Below, in pieces: positions 1 through 8,700 of a stretch of 40,055 nt of DNA (position 1 is its first letter; each line of letters begins with the position of its first letter). The DNA lies in assembly GCF_001074635.1 (NCBI RefSeq), contig NZ_JUQO01000016.1, positions 1 to 40,055 on the forward strand, read 5' to 3'. The position numbers and the translations under genes were made by a program. The notes under the pieces are model-generated. The model saw only the letters and a program-made list of their open reading frames with translations. It did not search any database and was not told the DNA's origin. The stretch is from Streptococcus mitis (lineage in GTDB: Bacteria > Bacillota > Bacilli > Lactobacillales > Streptococcaceae).

Positions 1-64
1 CAGGCTGTACTTGAGTACGGCAAGGCGACGTTGACGCGGTTTGAATTTGATTTTTGAAGAGTAT
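1..64 (-). repeat. BOX element, partial (boxA end), cut by window edge
   Basis: The first 64 bases read as the reverse complement of the pneumococcal boxA module: a CGGCAAGGCGACG core followed by a GAAGAGTAT end. The core matches the sequence behind the BOX-PCR primer. The copy at the far end of the window carries the same module in the opposite orientation. The remaining modules lie outside the window. Confidence 0.85.
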
Positions 65-167
65 TAATCAAACTAAAAGGACCTAGCCCTATACAATACC
101 GAACTAAATCCTTTGAATAAATAATTGATCTAACTTTTAGAATCCCTACAGAAATTCCAGTTTTTCT

Positions 168-1640
168 CTATTTGATACCAGACATTAGTTTTTCAATACG
201 TGGAACGTAGAAGAGTAAGATAATACCGAATACAATCGTAATTCCTCCAACAATTCCATAGTAAGCCACTTCAGTTTCGCTTGTATAAAATTTTACAATT
301 TGAGCATTGATAGCTTGGGCAGCAGCGTTACTTAAGAACCAGATAGACATCATTTGTGCTTGGAAGGATTTTGGTGCTAGCTTAGTAGTGACTGATAAAC
401 CAATAGGCGAAATCAACATTTCCCCCACAATCACAATAGCCCAACTCATAATCAACCAGAAAGGACTGACCTTAACATCTGTCCCAAAGAGCATCCCTGG
501 TAACATCATCCACAAGAAGGATAAACCTGCTGCTAATAAACCGTAAGCAAATTTCTTAGAAGAGGACGGTTGCTTTTTACCCATTTTCCCCCACAACCAT
601 GCAAAAATCGGCACATAAATCATAATGAAAAGTGGATTGATACTTTGGAAGAAACTAGATGGGAAATGAATCTGATTCCCAAATACATTAAAGTAAAGTC
701 GAGTTTGCTCATCCGCAAATAGAGCGAGAACAACAGAACCCTGCTCCTCAATAGACCAGAAGAGTACTCCAGCGATAAATAAAGGAATGTAGGCAAATAC
801 TCGGGATCTCTCAGTAGCAGTTATTTTCTGACTAGATAAAATTTTGAAGAAATAGTAGATTGGAATGATTACCGCAATCACTGTAAAGATATTAACAATC
901 ATATCCACGTTAAACTGGTGAGTAAAGACTAAACCTATAACCGCAAGAATAACCATGACAAGTGTAAGCAGCAAGCGTTTAATCAAGGTCTGCCGGTCCT
1001 TCTGTGAAAGTGGATCAGTAGGGTAAAGACTTGATTCAGGCAGATATTTCTTCCCATCTAAAACATACTTCACCAGACCAAAGAACATCCCAATGGCAGC
1101 TAATGAGAAACCTAGATGGAAATTGACTTCCTGACCTAGATAACCTACTAAATAAGGGGCAACGAAGGCACCTAAGTTAATACCAAAGACAAAGATACTA
1201 AAACCTGCATCCCGTCTATCATCCTCTTTCTCATAAATTCCCCCAACCATATCTGATATATTGGGTTTTAAAAATCCAGTACCAAAGATAATCAAGGCAA
1301 TAGAAAGATAGAGAGCCACTTGTCCAAAAGGTGTTGCTAAAGCAATATGCCCTAGCATAATCAAAATCCCACCATAAAAGACAGTCTTACGACTTCCTAA
1401 AATACGGTCACTGACAAAACCACCGACAACCGAGGACAAAAATACCAGTGAGCCATAAATCGCCATAACCGATGCAGCTGTGGTCTTATCCATCCCCAAC
1501 CCACCATCTTGCACACTATAGTACATATAGTAAAGTAGGATAGCTCGCATCCCATAGTAAGAAAAGCGTTCCCACATCTCTGTAAAGAAGAGGGTGGACA
1601 AGCCCATAGGATGTCCAAAAAATGTTTTCTGTTTTTCCAT
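168..1640 (-). CDS. dtpT: POT/PTR2-family proton-coupled di-/tripeptide transporter
   Basis: A 490-residue polytopic membrane protein of the proton-dependent oligopeptide transporter family, importing di- and tripeptides with protons. It carries the N-terminal ExxERFxYYG family motif at residues 21-30 and the PTR2-type segment GTGFLKPNISD around 120-130. Many hydrophobic helices follow, consistent with 12-14 membrane segments. Length is normal for the family. The ATG at 1640 follows an AAGGAG site (1648-1653). It is a single-gene unit read toward the window edge, with a strong promoter at 1671-1699 that overlaps CodY-box-like sequences. I see no clear intrinsic terminator after the stop, only the BOX repeat. 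Family assignment is firm; the dtpT symbol rests on resemblance to lactococcal DtpT. Confidence 0.9.
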   Translation of the reverse strand: MEKQKTFFGHPMGLSTLFFTEMWERFSYYGMRAILLYYMYYSVQDGGLGMDKTTAASVMAIYGSLVFLSSVVGGFVSDRILGSRKTVFYGGILIMLGHIALATPFGQVALYLSIALIIFGTGFLKPNISDMVGGIYEKEDDRRDAGFSIFVFGINLGAFVAPYLVGYLGQEVNFHLGFSLAAIGMFFGLVKYVLDGKKYLPESSLYPTDPLSQKDRQTLIKRLLLTLVMVILAVIGLVFTHQFNVDMIVNIFTVIAVIIPIYYFFKILSSQKITATERSRVFAYIPLFIAGVLFWSIEEQGSVVLALFADEQTRLYFNVFGNQIHFPSSFFQSINPLFIMIYVPIFAWLWGKMGKKQPSSSKKFAYGLLAAGLSFLWMMLPGMLFGTDVKVSPFWLIMSWAIVIVGEMLISPIGLSVTTKLAPKSFQAQMMSIWFLSNAAAQAINAQIVKFYTSETEVAYYGIVGGITIVFGIILLFYVPRIEKLMSGIK

Positions 1641-1670
1641 ATATATTCTCCTTGAACGATATAATAATTC

Positions 1671-1736
1671 ATTTTACAGAATTTTCAAATAAATGTCAAA
1701 CAAATCCTGTTTGTTTTAGAAAATTTTCTGAAAAAA
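1671..1736 (-). promoter_or_regulatory. dtpT promoter with two CodY-box-like sites
   Basis: On the minus strand, TTGACA (1694-1699) and TAAAAT (1671-1676) are separated by 17 bases. A 15-base match to the CodY consensus AATTTTCWGAAAATT (13 of 15, AATTTTCTGAAAAAA on the plus strand) lies at 1722-1736, upstream of -35. A weaker 12 of 15 match (1680-1694) fills the spacer between -35 and -10. CodY repression of peptide uptake during amino-acid sufficiency is known in related Gram-positives; here it is inferred from sequence. Confidence 0.75.
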
Positions 1737-1740
1737 TCAC

Positions 1741-2033
1741 ACATCTCATACTTAATTCCACCATAAAAATCCATTTCAGACTAACTTCCACTTCGGTCAG
1801 GCAAGTGGAAATTACGTTGAAAAATCACCTTTAAAAATTTGATCTTGTTTAGTTTAAAAATGTTTCAAAACTTGAAACATACTTATCCTTTCCTCTTCAG
1901 TAAACAAAAACATCCCTATGCCAAACTTGTAATTACTAAGATACAAGTTTGGCATAGAGATGTAAAACTGTTACACATTAAAAAATAAATAATTAGTAAT
2001 TAAATAATAGAAATTGTGTACGAAATGTCTCAA
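1741..2033. other. Intergenic AT-rich region between dtpT and the GH31 operon
   Basis: No gene is seen. It holds the CodY-box flank, an 8-bp inverted repeat (TTCCACTT at 1786-1793 with its complement at 1803-1810), a 9-bp inverted repeat ATGTTTCAA/TTGAAACAT (1860-1880) that could be an operator, and the terminator described separately. Confidence 0.6.
1901..1962 (-). terminator. Intrinsic terminator of the GH31/ABC operon
   Basis: A 21-bp stem with a single mismatch (1911-1931 with 1942-1962) encloses a 10-base loop. On the minus strand it is followed by TTTTTGTTTA. It lies about 70 bases after the GH31 stop codon. Confidence 0.9.
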
Positions 2034-4247
2034 TTAGTTTTCGCTAGTAAATATCATTTCCAACAAACGCCCTCTCAATTCCTTATCCTGATGATGCAAG
2101 ATATTCATTAACTCATGAGAATTTTTGGCATTGATGAATTGATTTAACAATCTATCTTTTAATTCATATGGAAGAGAAGCAGTCTTTAGTAGTCTAAAAA
2201 CTTCATCATTTAAAGATAATGTTTTATTATCTTTACATTCAAATCTAGCTGTATCATTCTTATTTGGCAATTCAATTATAGACACACTCATTCCTTTAAA
2301 ATGAATTCTATGTTTTCTATTGCTTGGAACGATACTAGAATCTCCTTGTAATGTTAACTCTACCATCCCCATTTCCCAGTCGATTGATAATCTTGTTTTA
2401 TATCTTTGACCATTTTGATCTTCAATCATTTCAAAAGAATGTTGTTTGCCTGGGAATACATACCAATCTACAACTTCAGGTAAATCAACACCCATATCTA
2501 TCTCAGAACCAACCAAGGGAATGATTGCACCACTTTTTGCAAACACAGGTATAGTCGAAATGTCTCTATAAACACTTAACTTCACACCACCTGTATATTT
2601 TTTCTCTGAAAAGAAGTCATACCATTCACCTTCAGGGAACCATACATCCACTTTTGCAGATTGGAATGCCAAATCCATCTTTTCTACAATGGGAGCCACC
2701 ATCAGTTCTGTTCCAAAAAAGTATTGGTTTGGAACATTATAGCTCTCATCATTCTCTGGGTAGAAATAATACATTGGGCTGATTAAAGGGGCACCTTCCT
2801 CGTGTGTCTTTACATTCATAGTGTATAGATAGGGAATCATCTGATGTCTCAAACGAAGGTATTTCTTCATAATCTTAGATGTTGTTTCTGAAAAAAACCA
2901 AGGTTCTTTACTATTAAAGGGACTTCTAGAACTATGTAATCGAGTTATCGGACTAAAAACGCCAAACTGTAGCCATCTAGTTTGTAGCTCTTCGTCATAA
3001 TCTCCCAGCATGTGTCCACCGATATCATGACTCCACCAACTATAACCGATATTAGATGCTGTCGCTGTAAAATAAGGTTGAAATCTTAAGGAATTCCAAC
3101 TAATAATAGTGTCCCCTGAAAAACCAACAGGGTAGCGGTGACTACCAGGACCTGCATATCTTGATAAAATCAAACCACCTTCTGCATTTTTACAACTATC
3201 CTGATAGTGATAATGGTTTAAAAGCCACAGTGGATCCAACATGCCTTGAGTCCCTTGTTGCCAGTCAATCCACCAAAAATCTACTCCCTGCTTTTCTAGC
3301 TCATAATGAACATCTTTAAAGTAGGATTCCCTAAAAGAAGGATTAAAAAAATCAAAAATGGCAGGTTCTTCTAATTCTACATTTAACCCCAATCGTTTTG
3401 CGACCCGAGGATAAGCTTCTTCATAAGCTCGTATACCATCAGCAGGGTGGACATTTAAGGAGAGTTTTAACTTTCTATCATGAAGTTGTTGCAATAACTG
3501 TTCTGGATTAGGTATTAAGTTTCTATTCCAACTATAGCCTGTCCAACCACTTCCAAAACGAGCTGGAATATCAGTTATATGCCAATCCATATCTAACACA
3601 CCGATAGATAATGGAATTTTCTCTGTTTTAAATCTGTCTATTAAATTCAAGTATTCATCCGACGTATAAGGCCAATACCTACTCCACCAATTACCTAAAG
3701 CATATCTTGGCAACAAGGGTGTTGAACCAGTCAAATGGTAAAAGTCTCTGATTGCTCCTCTATAATCATGCCCATAAGCAAAGAAATACAAGTCAATTTG
3801 ATTTTCTCTCTCAATATAACCAGACTGTTCATCCCAAATAAATCCTTTAGAATCATCCAATAAGGCTATACCATTTCTGCTAATAATTCCATCTTCTAAC
3901 GAGATTGCTCCATCTGCCTCATCCAGAGTCCGAGCTGTTCCTTTTAACGTTTCAATAGATTCACCAAAATACCAGCGACTACCATATACGGCAAAATTTC
4001 CTTTTAATTCTATAAATAAATTTTCGGCGTTAAATTCTCCTTTATTAAAGTGCAGATGAAAATAGTCCGTCATAATATCTAGTACGTTTGATGTCTCGAT
4101 ATAATCTAACGAAACTTGACCAAAATCTCTATTATAGATAAGTTGTGTCGTTCTATCCTCAAAACTTCCAGTTTGAGAGTATTCTAGCCTTACTAACTTA
4201 TCTGTTAATACAGAGATTCGATAAAACTCTCCCTTAAAAATTTTCAC
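2034..4247 (-). CDS. Glycoside hydrolase family 31 alpha-glycosidase
   Basis: A 737-residue GH31 enzyme, retaining alpha-glycosidases of the alpha-glucosidase/alpha-xylosidase clan. The N-terminal beta domain spans about 1-170 and the barrel about 180-500. D328 in FWWIDWQQG fits the catalytic nucleophile, and D379 in SGDT fits the acid/base. GVLDMDWH (216-223) and SHDIGGH (406-412) are further active-site segments. There is no signal peptide, so it should act in the cytoplasm on imported oligosaccharide. Translation starts at a GTG (4247) with a strong AAGGAGG site, and the GTGA overlaps the previous stop by 4 bases, implying coupling. It is last in the transporter operon. Alpha-glycosidic cleavage is well supported; the sugar is not predictable, and WQQG after the nucleophile differs from the classic GH31 pattern. 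Confidence 0.9.
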   Translation of the reverse strand: MKIFKGEFYRISVLTDKLVRLEYSQTGSFEDRTTQLIYNRDFGQVSLDYIETSNVLDIMTDYFHLHFNKGEFNAENLFIELKGNFAVYGSRWYFGESIETLKGTARTLDEADGAISLEDGIISRNGIALLDDSKGFIWDEQSGYIERENQIDLYFFAYGHDYRGAIRDFYHLTGSTPLLPRYALGNWWSRYWPYTSDEYLNLIDRFKTEKIPLSIGVLDMDWHITDIPARFGSGWTGYSWNRNLIPNPEQLLQQLHDRKLKLSLNVHPADGIRAYEEAYPRVAKRLGLNVELEEPAIFDFFNPSFRESYFKDVHYELEKQGVDFWWIDWQQGTQGMLDPLWLLNHYHYQDSCKNAEGGLILSRYAGPGSHRYPVGFSGDTIISWNSLRFQPYFTATASNIGYSWWSHDIGGHMLGDYDEELQTRWLQFGVFSPITRLHSSRSPFNSKEPWFFSETTSKIMKKYLRLRHQMIPYLYTMNVKTHEEGAPLISPMYYFYPENDESYNVPNQYFFGTELMVAPIVEKMDLAFQSAKVDVWFPEGEWYDFFSEKKYTGGVKLSVYRDISTIPVFAKSGAIIPLVGSEIDMGVDLPEVVDWYVFPGKQHSFEMIEDQNGQRYKTRLSIDWEMGMVELTLQGDSSIVPSNRKHRIHFKGMSVSIIELPNKNDTARFECKDNKTLSLNDEVFRLLKTASLPYELKDRLLNQFINAKNSHELMNILHHQDKELRGRLLEMIFTSEN

Positions 4248-4888
4248 TTTGTTGTCCTCCTTTTAGTAAATTTCTTTACCTTATCAAACATTTTATTTGT
4301 TATCGTTACATTCATCAATCCGCAAAAAGCAAATCCCCCAAATGTAAATACGTAAATAGCTGTTAAAACTCGTTCTGGACTACTAAAACTCATATACAGT
4401 ACAGAAATATTAAATAAAACCAACATGATAGCTTGTATTGGATTTAAAATACAAATTAATACGCTATTTACAATACTATTTTTTAGATTATCTTTAAATA
4501 GACCAATATAGGGAAAAATAACACTCATCAAAAGTATTATAACAAATAAAAAGGGCAACACTAACAATAAACTATACTCTGAAAATAAACTTGAATAGCC
4601 CCAAAGACAATAGTTCACATATAAAAGTAATTCTATTAGGAGGATAAACAACCAAATAAAAGTTGATTGTTTAAAATTTTGTCTAAAGATCCGAAAATAA
4701 TGATAAGCAATATCGGTATCTTTACCTTTTAAAATACGATACCACATTGTCGTAAGAGAAGTTAATGATGCCCCAATTGTAACTATTGGAATACAACTAA
4801 CAATAAATAGAGTATTTAAAATAATTAAATCTGTCAAAAAAGTTAAAATTCTAACCACTTTTCCATCTAATGAAAATAATTTTTGCAT
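4244..4888 (-). CDS. YesL-like (DUF624) integral membrane protein
   Basis: A 214-residue hydrophobic protein with about five predicted membrane helices. Its N-terminus fits DUF624/YesL proteins: a cytoplasmic lead, a first helix around 15-40, and the segment GASLTSLTTMWYRILKGKDTD. YesL-family proteins recur beside CUT1 sugar ABC transporters and YesMN-type two-component systems in Bacillus and other Firmicutes, and that is the context here. Their molecular role is not settled; an accessory function for the transporter or sensor is plausible. It overlaps the downstream GH31 gene by 4 bases and lies 203 bases after the binding-protein gene, behind a strong hairpin. Confidence 0.8.
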   Translation of the reverse strand: MQKLFSLDGKVVRILTFLTDLIILNTLFIVSCIPIVTIGASLTSLTTMWYRILKGKDTDIAYHYFRIFRQNFKQSTFIWLFILLIELLLYVNYCLWGYSSLFSEYSLLLVLPFLFVIILLMSVIFPYIGLFKDNLKNSIVNSVLICILNPIQAIMLVLFNISVLYMSFSSPERVLTAIYVFTFGGFAFCGLMNVTITNKMFDKVKKFTKRRTTK

Positions 4889-5005
4889 AATATATTCTCC
4901 ATAAAATCGATTGCCTTCACTCTATATTTTAGAATGTCAGTTGCACAAAAATATTACCTAAATTATTAAAAAACATTTCCAAATTTCTTTAAAAATTAGA
5001 ATAAA

Positions 5006-5042
5006 GGAAGCGAGATAATTTGATGTTATCAGTCTCGCTTCC
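5006..5042 (-). terminator. Intra-operon hairpin after the binding-protein gene (attenuator or stabiliser)
   Basis: A perfect 10-bp GC-containing stem (GGAAGCGAGA at 5006-5015 with its complement at 5033-5042) can extend inward. On the minus strand it is followed by a T-rich but interrupted tract, TTTATTCTAATTTTT. Its place between a binding-protein gene and the genes after it is where partial terminators or mRNA-stabilising hairpins often raise binding-protein output. Confidence 0.7.
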
Positions 5043-5091
5043 TGTAATTAGCTAGTCCCTTGTTTATACAACCAAGAGTTCATATAAAGTA

Positions 5092-6657
5092 TTACTCTTT
5101 TACTTCTTTTTGGTAACGATTATATGCTTCCTGTTGAATCTTCATAAATTCGTCCAATCCCATATTCTTAAGAGTTTCTTTGTATGAGTCCCATTCTTTT
5201 TCTATGCCACCTTCAACTACCCATTTAGATGCTTGTTGTTTGACATAAGATTCAATACTAACATAGATTGATGATAATTTGTTAAGCTCTTCTTGTGAAT
5301 AAATCACATTAGGGTAAGCTGGCAACGCAAATTGTTTCAAATCTTGGTCCATCTTCAATTTCAATCCATCACCTTGTGTTTGATCGATTTCTACGCGACT
5401 ATTGATATCATCGCTTACGTATTTAGGACCAAAATCTCGAAGTGAATTAATCCATGCATACTCATCGGCTGATTTACCATCTTTAGGAGGTAACACTTTA
5501 AACTTATCACCATTCTTTTCAGTAGCTATTCCAAATGATCCATAGAAATTCTGAATACTTGCTTCATCTGTATATAATTTATCCAACCATTTCAATAATT
5601 TAGCAGGGTTTTTGCTCTTATTTGTAATCAAAATTTCATTTCGACCGTAGTTGTAATGATCTGGGTCAGAAAAGACATATTGTTTACCATCCATACCTTT
5701 TAAAGCAGGTAGAGCAATATATTCACTTGAATGTAAGCCAAACGTTGCATCTGCTGTCCAACCACTAGAAACACCTACTCTAGATACTCCCTTATCCATA
5801 CGTTTTGCTACACTCATAGAGGTATCTTCTGTAAAGATTTCCGGATCAATCAAACCTTTTTTATAAGATTCGTGCATTGCTGCAATCCCTTGTTTATAAC
5901 TTTCCTCTGTACGAAGGTAGACTGGTTTTCCATCTTTTACAGACATTTCATACGTATTATCTGCACCTAAACGATTATTGAACGGAAGAATATATGAGAA
6001 TGTTGGATCAAAGTTTCCTGCTCCGAATGGAATTTCATCAGAAGCGTCTCCATTTCCGTTCGCATCTTTATCCTTAAATTCTTGTAGTACTTTTACTAAA
6101 TCATCATAAGTTTCTGGAACCTTTAATCCTAAATTATCCAGCCACTTTTTATTAATAAATAGCTGATTAGCTACAGTAGGGCGCATCGGCAATTTTTTAG
6201 GCAGGCTGTAGATATGACCATCTGGTGAAGTAATCATAGCTTTAATCTTAGGTTCTTTCTCCATAGCCTTAGTTAAATTAGGCATGTTTTCCTTGATTAA
6301 ATCTTCCAATGGAATAAACAAAGATTGGTTCTGAGCAATTTCTGAATCTGTAAAAGCATTTGAACCTAAAAATGCATCTGGTAAATCTCCACTAGCAACC
6401 AACACAGATTTCTTATCTGCCCAATCTGCAGCTACAAGTGTATCCCATTTAACATCGATACCTGATTCTTTGGCAGAATCAGTTAGAAAACCTTTATGAT
6501 AATCTTCCCCCCAGTCAGACCAACGAACAGTTGTGATTTTATAAGAATCTTCTCCAGACTTATCATCCTTATTCGCATTATTAGAATTTGCACAGGCTGT
6601 TAAGCCAGCAAGTGTAACTGTTCCTAAGAACAAATATGTAAATGATTTATTTTTCAT
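5092..6657 (-). CDS. Lipoprotein extracellular solute-binding protein of a carbohydrate ABC transporter
   Basis: A 521-residue family 1 extracellular solute-binding protein of the large type (LplA/YtcQ-like). The signal peptide ends in a lipobox LTAC with C22 as the lipidated residue, followed by an Asn/Lys/Asp-rich linker. The mature part has the usual features of oligosaccharide binders, for example FINKKWLDNLGLKVPETYDDL around 165-185. The start at 6657 follows AGGAG, 9 bases after the second permease stop, so the three genes are co-transcribed. It should capture the oligosaccharide on the outer face of the membrane and deliver it to the two permeases. The ligand is unknown; a host- or plant-derived glycan is a guess from its NgtS-like and YtcQ-like relatives. 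Confidence 0.88.
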   Translation of the reverse strand: MKNKSFTYLFLGTVTLAGLTACANSNNANKDDKSGEDSYKITTVRWSDWGEDYHKGFLTDSAKESGIDVKWDTLVAADWADKKSVLVASGDLPDAFLGSNAFTDSEIAQNQSLFIPLEDLIKENMPNLTKAMEKEPKIKAMITSPDGHIYSLPKKLPMRPTVANQLFINKKWLDNLGLKVPETYDDLVKVLQEFKDKDANGNGDASDEIPFGAGNFDPTFSYILPFNNRLGADNTYEMSVKDGKPVYLRTEESYKQGIAAMHESYKKGLIDPEIFTEDTSMSVAKRMDKGVSRVGVSSGWTADATFGLHSSEYIALPALKGMDGKQYVFSDPDHYNYGRNEILITNKSKNPAKLLKWLDKLYTDEASIQNFYGSFGIATEKNGDKFKVLPPKDGKSADEYAWINSLRDFGPKYVSDDINSRVEIDQTQGDGLKLKMDQDLKQFALPAYPNVIYSQEELNKLSSIYVSIESYVKQQASKWVVEGGIEKEWDSYKETLKNMGLDEFMKIQQEAYNRYQKEVKE

Positions 6658-6666
6658 GTTTTTCTC

Positions 6667-7563
6667 CTATTCTTTCAAGGCGCCAATCATTACGCCTTGA
6701 TTAAAATATTTTTGAACAAAGGGATATAGCAACATTATCGGAGCGGTTGAAATAACAATTGCTGCATATTTCATCATATCGGCTTTGATACGAAGATCTG
6801 ATGCAACTTCTCCTGTTGCTTGCGATTGTAACATTTGATTACTAATTAGTAAACGTCGTAAAATTAATTGCAATGGTTGTAAATTTTCATTCGTTAAATA
6901 AATTAAAGCATTAAACCACGAATTCCAAATACCAACTGCAGTCCAAAGTCCAATAACTGCTATAATAGCTTTTGATAAAGGAACGACTATCTTAATAAAA
7001 TAACGAATTGTACCACATCCATCAATTTGCGCAGCCTCCCACATCCCGTCTGGAATACTATTATTAAAGAAAGTTCTAGCAACAATAATATTGTATGATG
7101 AAACCGCAAAAGGTATTACCATTACCCAAAATGTATCAATTAGGCCAACATTCTTTACTGTTAAGTAGGTAGGAATCAAGCCACCTGATACGAACATAGG
7201 GATTATGTATAGAATACTCATCCATTTTCTACCAACTAATTCTTTTCTAGATAAAGCATAACCAGCTGGAATATTGACTACTAAAGCAACTAAGGTACCA
7301 ACAACAGTATATAAAATGGTATTTAGATAGCTACGTAAGAATAAAGGTTGTTGAATAAGACGTAAATATCCATCTAATTTCCATTCTCTAGGAATAAACC
7401 ATACCTTCCCATTTGCAACATCTGAAGGATTACTAAAAGATGCAATCACTACAAACCATAACGGATAAACAATTAACAGGATAAGGAAAATTGCTAAACC
7501 ATAGGTAACTATATCAAATAATAATTCAGAGTTTGTTTTTCTTGATTTATGAAACCATTTCAC
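6667..7563 (-). CDS. CUT1-type carbohydrate ABC transporter permease (LplC/YtcP type)
   Basis: A permease of about 298 residues with six predicted membrane helices and the cytoplasmic EAA loop EAAQIDG (176-182 from this start), which docks the ATPase. The longest frame opens at a GTG at 7572, but the AGGAG site overlaps that codon. The GTG at 7563 has correct spacing, so I chose it. It lies between the first permease and the binding protein in one operon. It forms the inner-membrane channel as a heterodimer with the neighbouring permease. Confidence 0.88.
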   Translation of the reverse strand: MKWFHKSRKTNSELLFDIVTYGLAIFLILLIVYPLWFVVIASFSNPSDVANGKVWFIPREWKLDGYLRLIQQPLFLRSYLNTILYTVVGTLVALVVNIPAGYALSRKELVGRKWMSILYIIPMFVSGGLIPTYLTVKNVGLIDTFWVMVIPFAVSSYNIIVARTFFNNSIPDGMWEAAQIDGCGTIRYFIKIVVPLSKAIIAVIGLWTAVGIWNSWFNALIYLTNENLQPLQLILRRLLISNQMLQSQATGEVASDLRIKADMMKYAAIVISTAPIMLLYPFVQKYFNQGVMIGALKE

Positions 7564-7580
7564 CTTGAGCACTCCTTCCT

Positions 7581-8498
7581 TTAAAAAAGACCCGTTCTAG
7601 TATATCTTTTCGAGAACCAGTTAACAGATAACAAAATTATTAGATTGACTACGGTGTTAAATAACCCTATAGCTGTCGAATAACTATACTGAAAGTTCAC
7701 CATACCAACTTTATAAACATAGGTCGAAATTATCTCACTTCCTGCTAAATTAAGAGGATTCTGTAATAGTAACACTTTCTCAAACCCTACACTTAATAAA
7801 CTACCTGCTCTTAATATTAGTAAAATCATAGCAGTAGGCAAAAGTAATGGTAATTCTATATGCCGAATTTTTTGTAACCTAGAGGCACCATCCATAGTTG
7901 CAGCCTCATAATATGTAGGATCAATTGCAGAAAGCGCTGCTAGATAAATAATACTATCCCAACCAATATGTTGCCATACATCGCTCCAAACATAAACACC
8001 TGCAAAATGACTAGGTTTTGATAAAAGATCTGGAATAGTAATTCCAACAGACTTAAATACATTCGCTAACAAACCACTAGTAGGAGATAAAAATAAGATA
8101 ATCATCCCACACATAACCATTGTAGAGATAAAATGAGGTAAGTAAGTTGTCACTTGAAATATTTTTCTAAATTTCCCAACTCTTAACTGATTACTGATTA
8201 TAGCTAGTATAATAGGCAAGGGGAATCCTACTACAATACTATAAAGTGAAATTTTTAATGTATTGAACATAGTTGTCCCGAATTGGAATGATGAGAAAAA
8301 TTGAGTAAAGTACTTAAATCCTACCCACTGACTAGCAAAGATACCATTGGCTGGTGAATAGTCTTTAAATGCAATAATTAGTCCCAACATGGGAATATAG
8401 GAAAATAAAATTAATAGCAATATTGAAGGAAAAAGTAATATATATAACGGAATACTATGCTTTAATTTTATTTTATGAAGTTGAGATGCTACTTTCAT
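7581..8498 (-). CDS. CUT1-type carbohydrate ABC transporter permease (LplB type)
   Basis: A 305-residue permease and the first gene of the operon. About six membrane helices begin at residue 16, and the EAA motif EAATMDGASRLQKI starts at residue 198. The ATG at 8498 is preceded by a strong GGGAGGAAAA site. LplB-type permeases pair with LplC-type permeases and large binding lipoproteins. There is no ATPase gene in the operon or anywhere nearby, which in streptococci usually means a shared ATPase such as MsmK energises the system. The promoter lies in the 202-bp gap shared with the divergent sensor kinase gene. Confidence 0.9.
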   Translation of the reverse strand: MKVASQLHKIKLKHSIPLYILLFPSILLLILFSYIPMLGLIIAFKDYSPANGIFASQWVGFKYFTQFFSSFQFGTTMFNTLKISLYSIVVGFPLPIILAIISNQLRVGKFRKIFQVTTYLPHFISTMVMCGMIILFLSPTSGLLANVFKSVGITIPDLLSKPSHFAGVYVWSDVWQHIGWDSIIYLAALSAIDPTYYEAATMDGASRLQKIRHIELPLLLPTAMILLILRAGSLLSVGFEKVLLLQNPLNLAGSEIISTYVYKVGMVNFQYSYSTAIGLFNTVVNLIILLSVNWFSKRYTRTGLF

Positions 8499-8700
8499 GT
8501 TTTTCCTCCCATCTGATTTTCTACGATTATTTTACACCATATAGAATTCCCTTAATAGAACTTTTTGGACTAGGTTTATCAATTTTTCAGTTTTTTAATT
8601 TTAAAAACTATTACTTTTCCGACATCTTGATAAAACATATCTGTTTTGTTACATGATATCATATTTTCAAAGTGCTATAATTTTAATAGGAGAATAGTAT
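8499..8700. promoter_or_regulatory. Divergent control region between the ABC operon and the two-component system
   Basis: Toward the kinase there is an extended -10, TGCTATAAT (8673-8681), with a perfect palindrome ATGATATCAT (8653-8662) near -35. Toward the permease operon, a candidate TAAAAT -10 lies about 35 bases before the ATG. A direct repeat ATAGAATT (8541-8548) / ATAGAACT (8555-8562) sits just upstream of that -10. AraC-type regulators often bind tandem direct repeats, so this is a candidate target of the adjacent response regulator. Confidence 0.55.

Noticed and set aside
1786-1810. 8-bp inverted repeat upstream of dtpT as a terminator
   Set aside because: No T-tract follows on either strand and no gene ends there.
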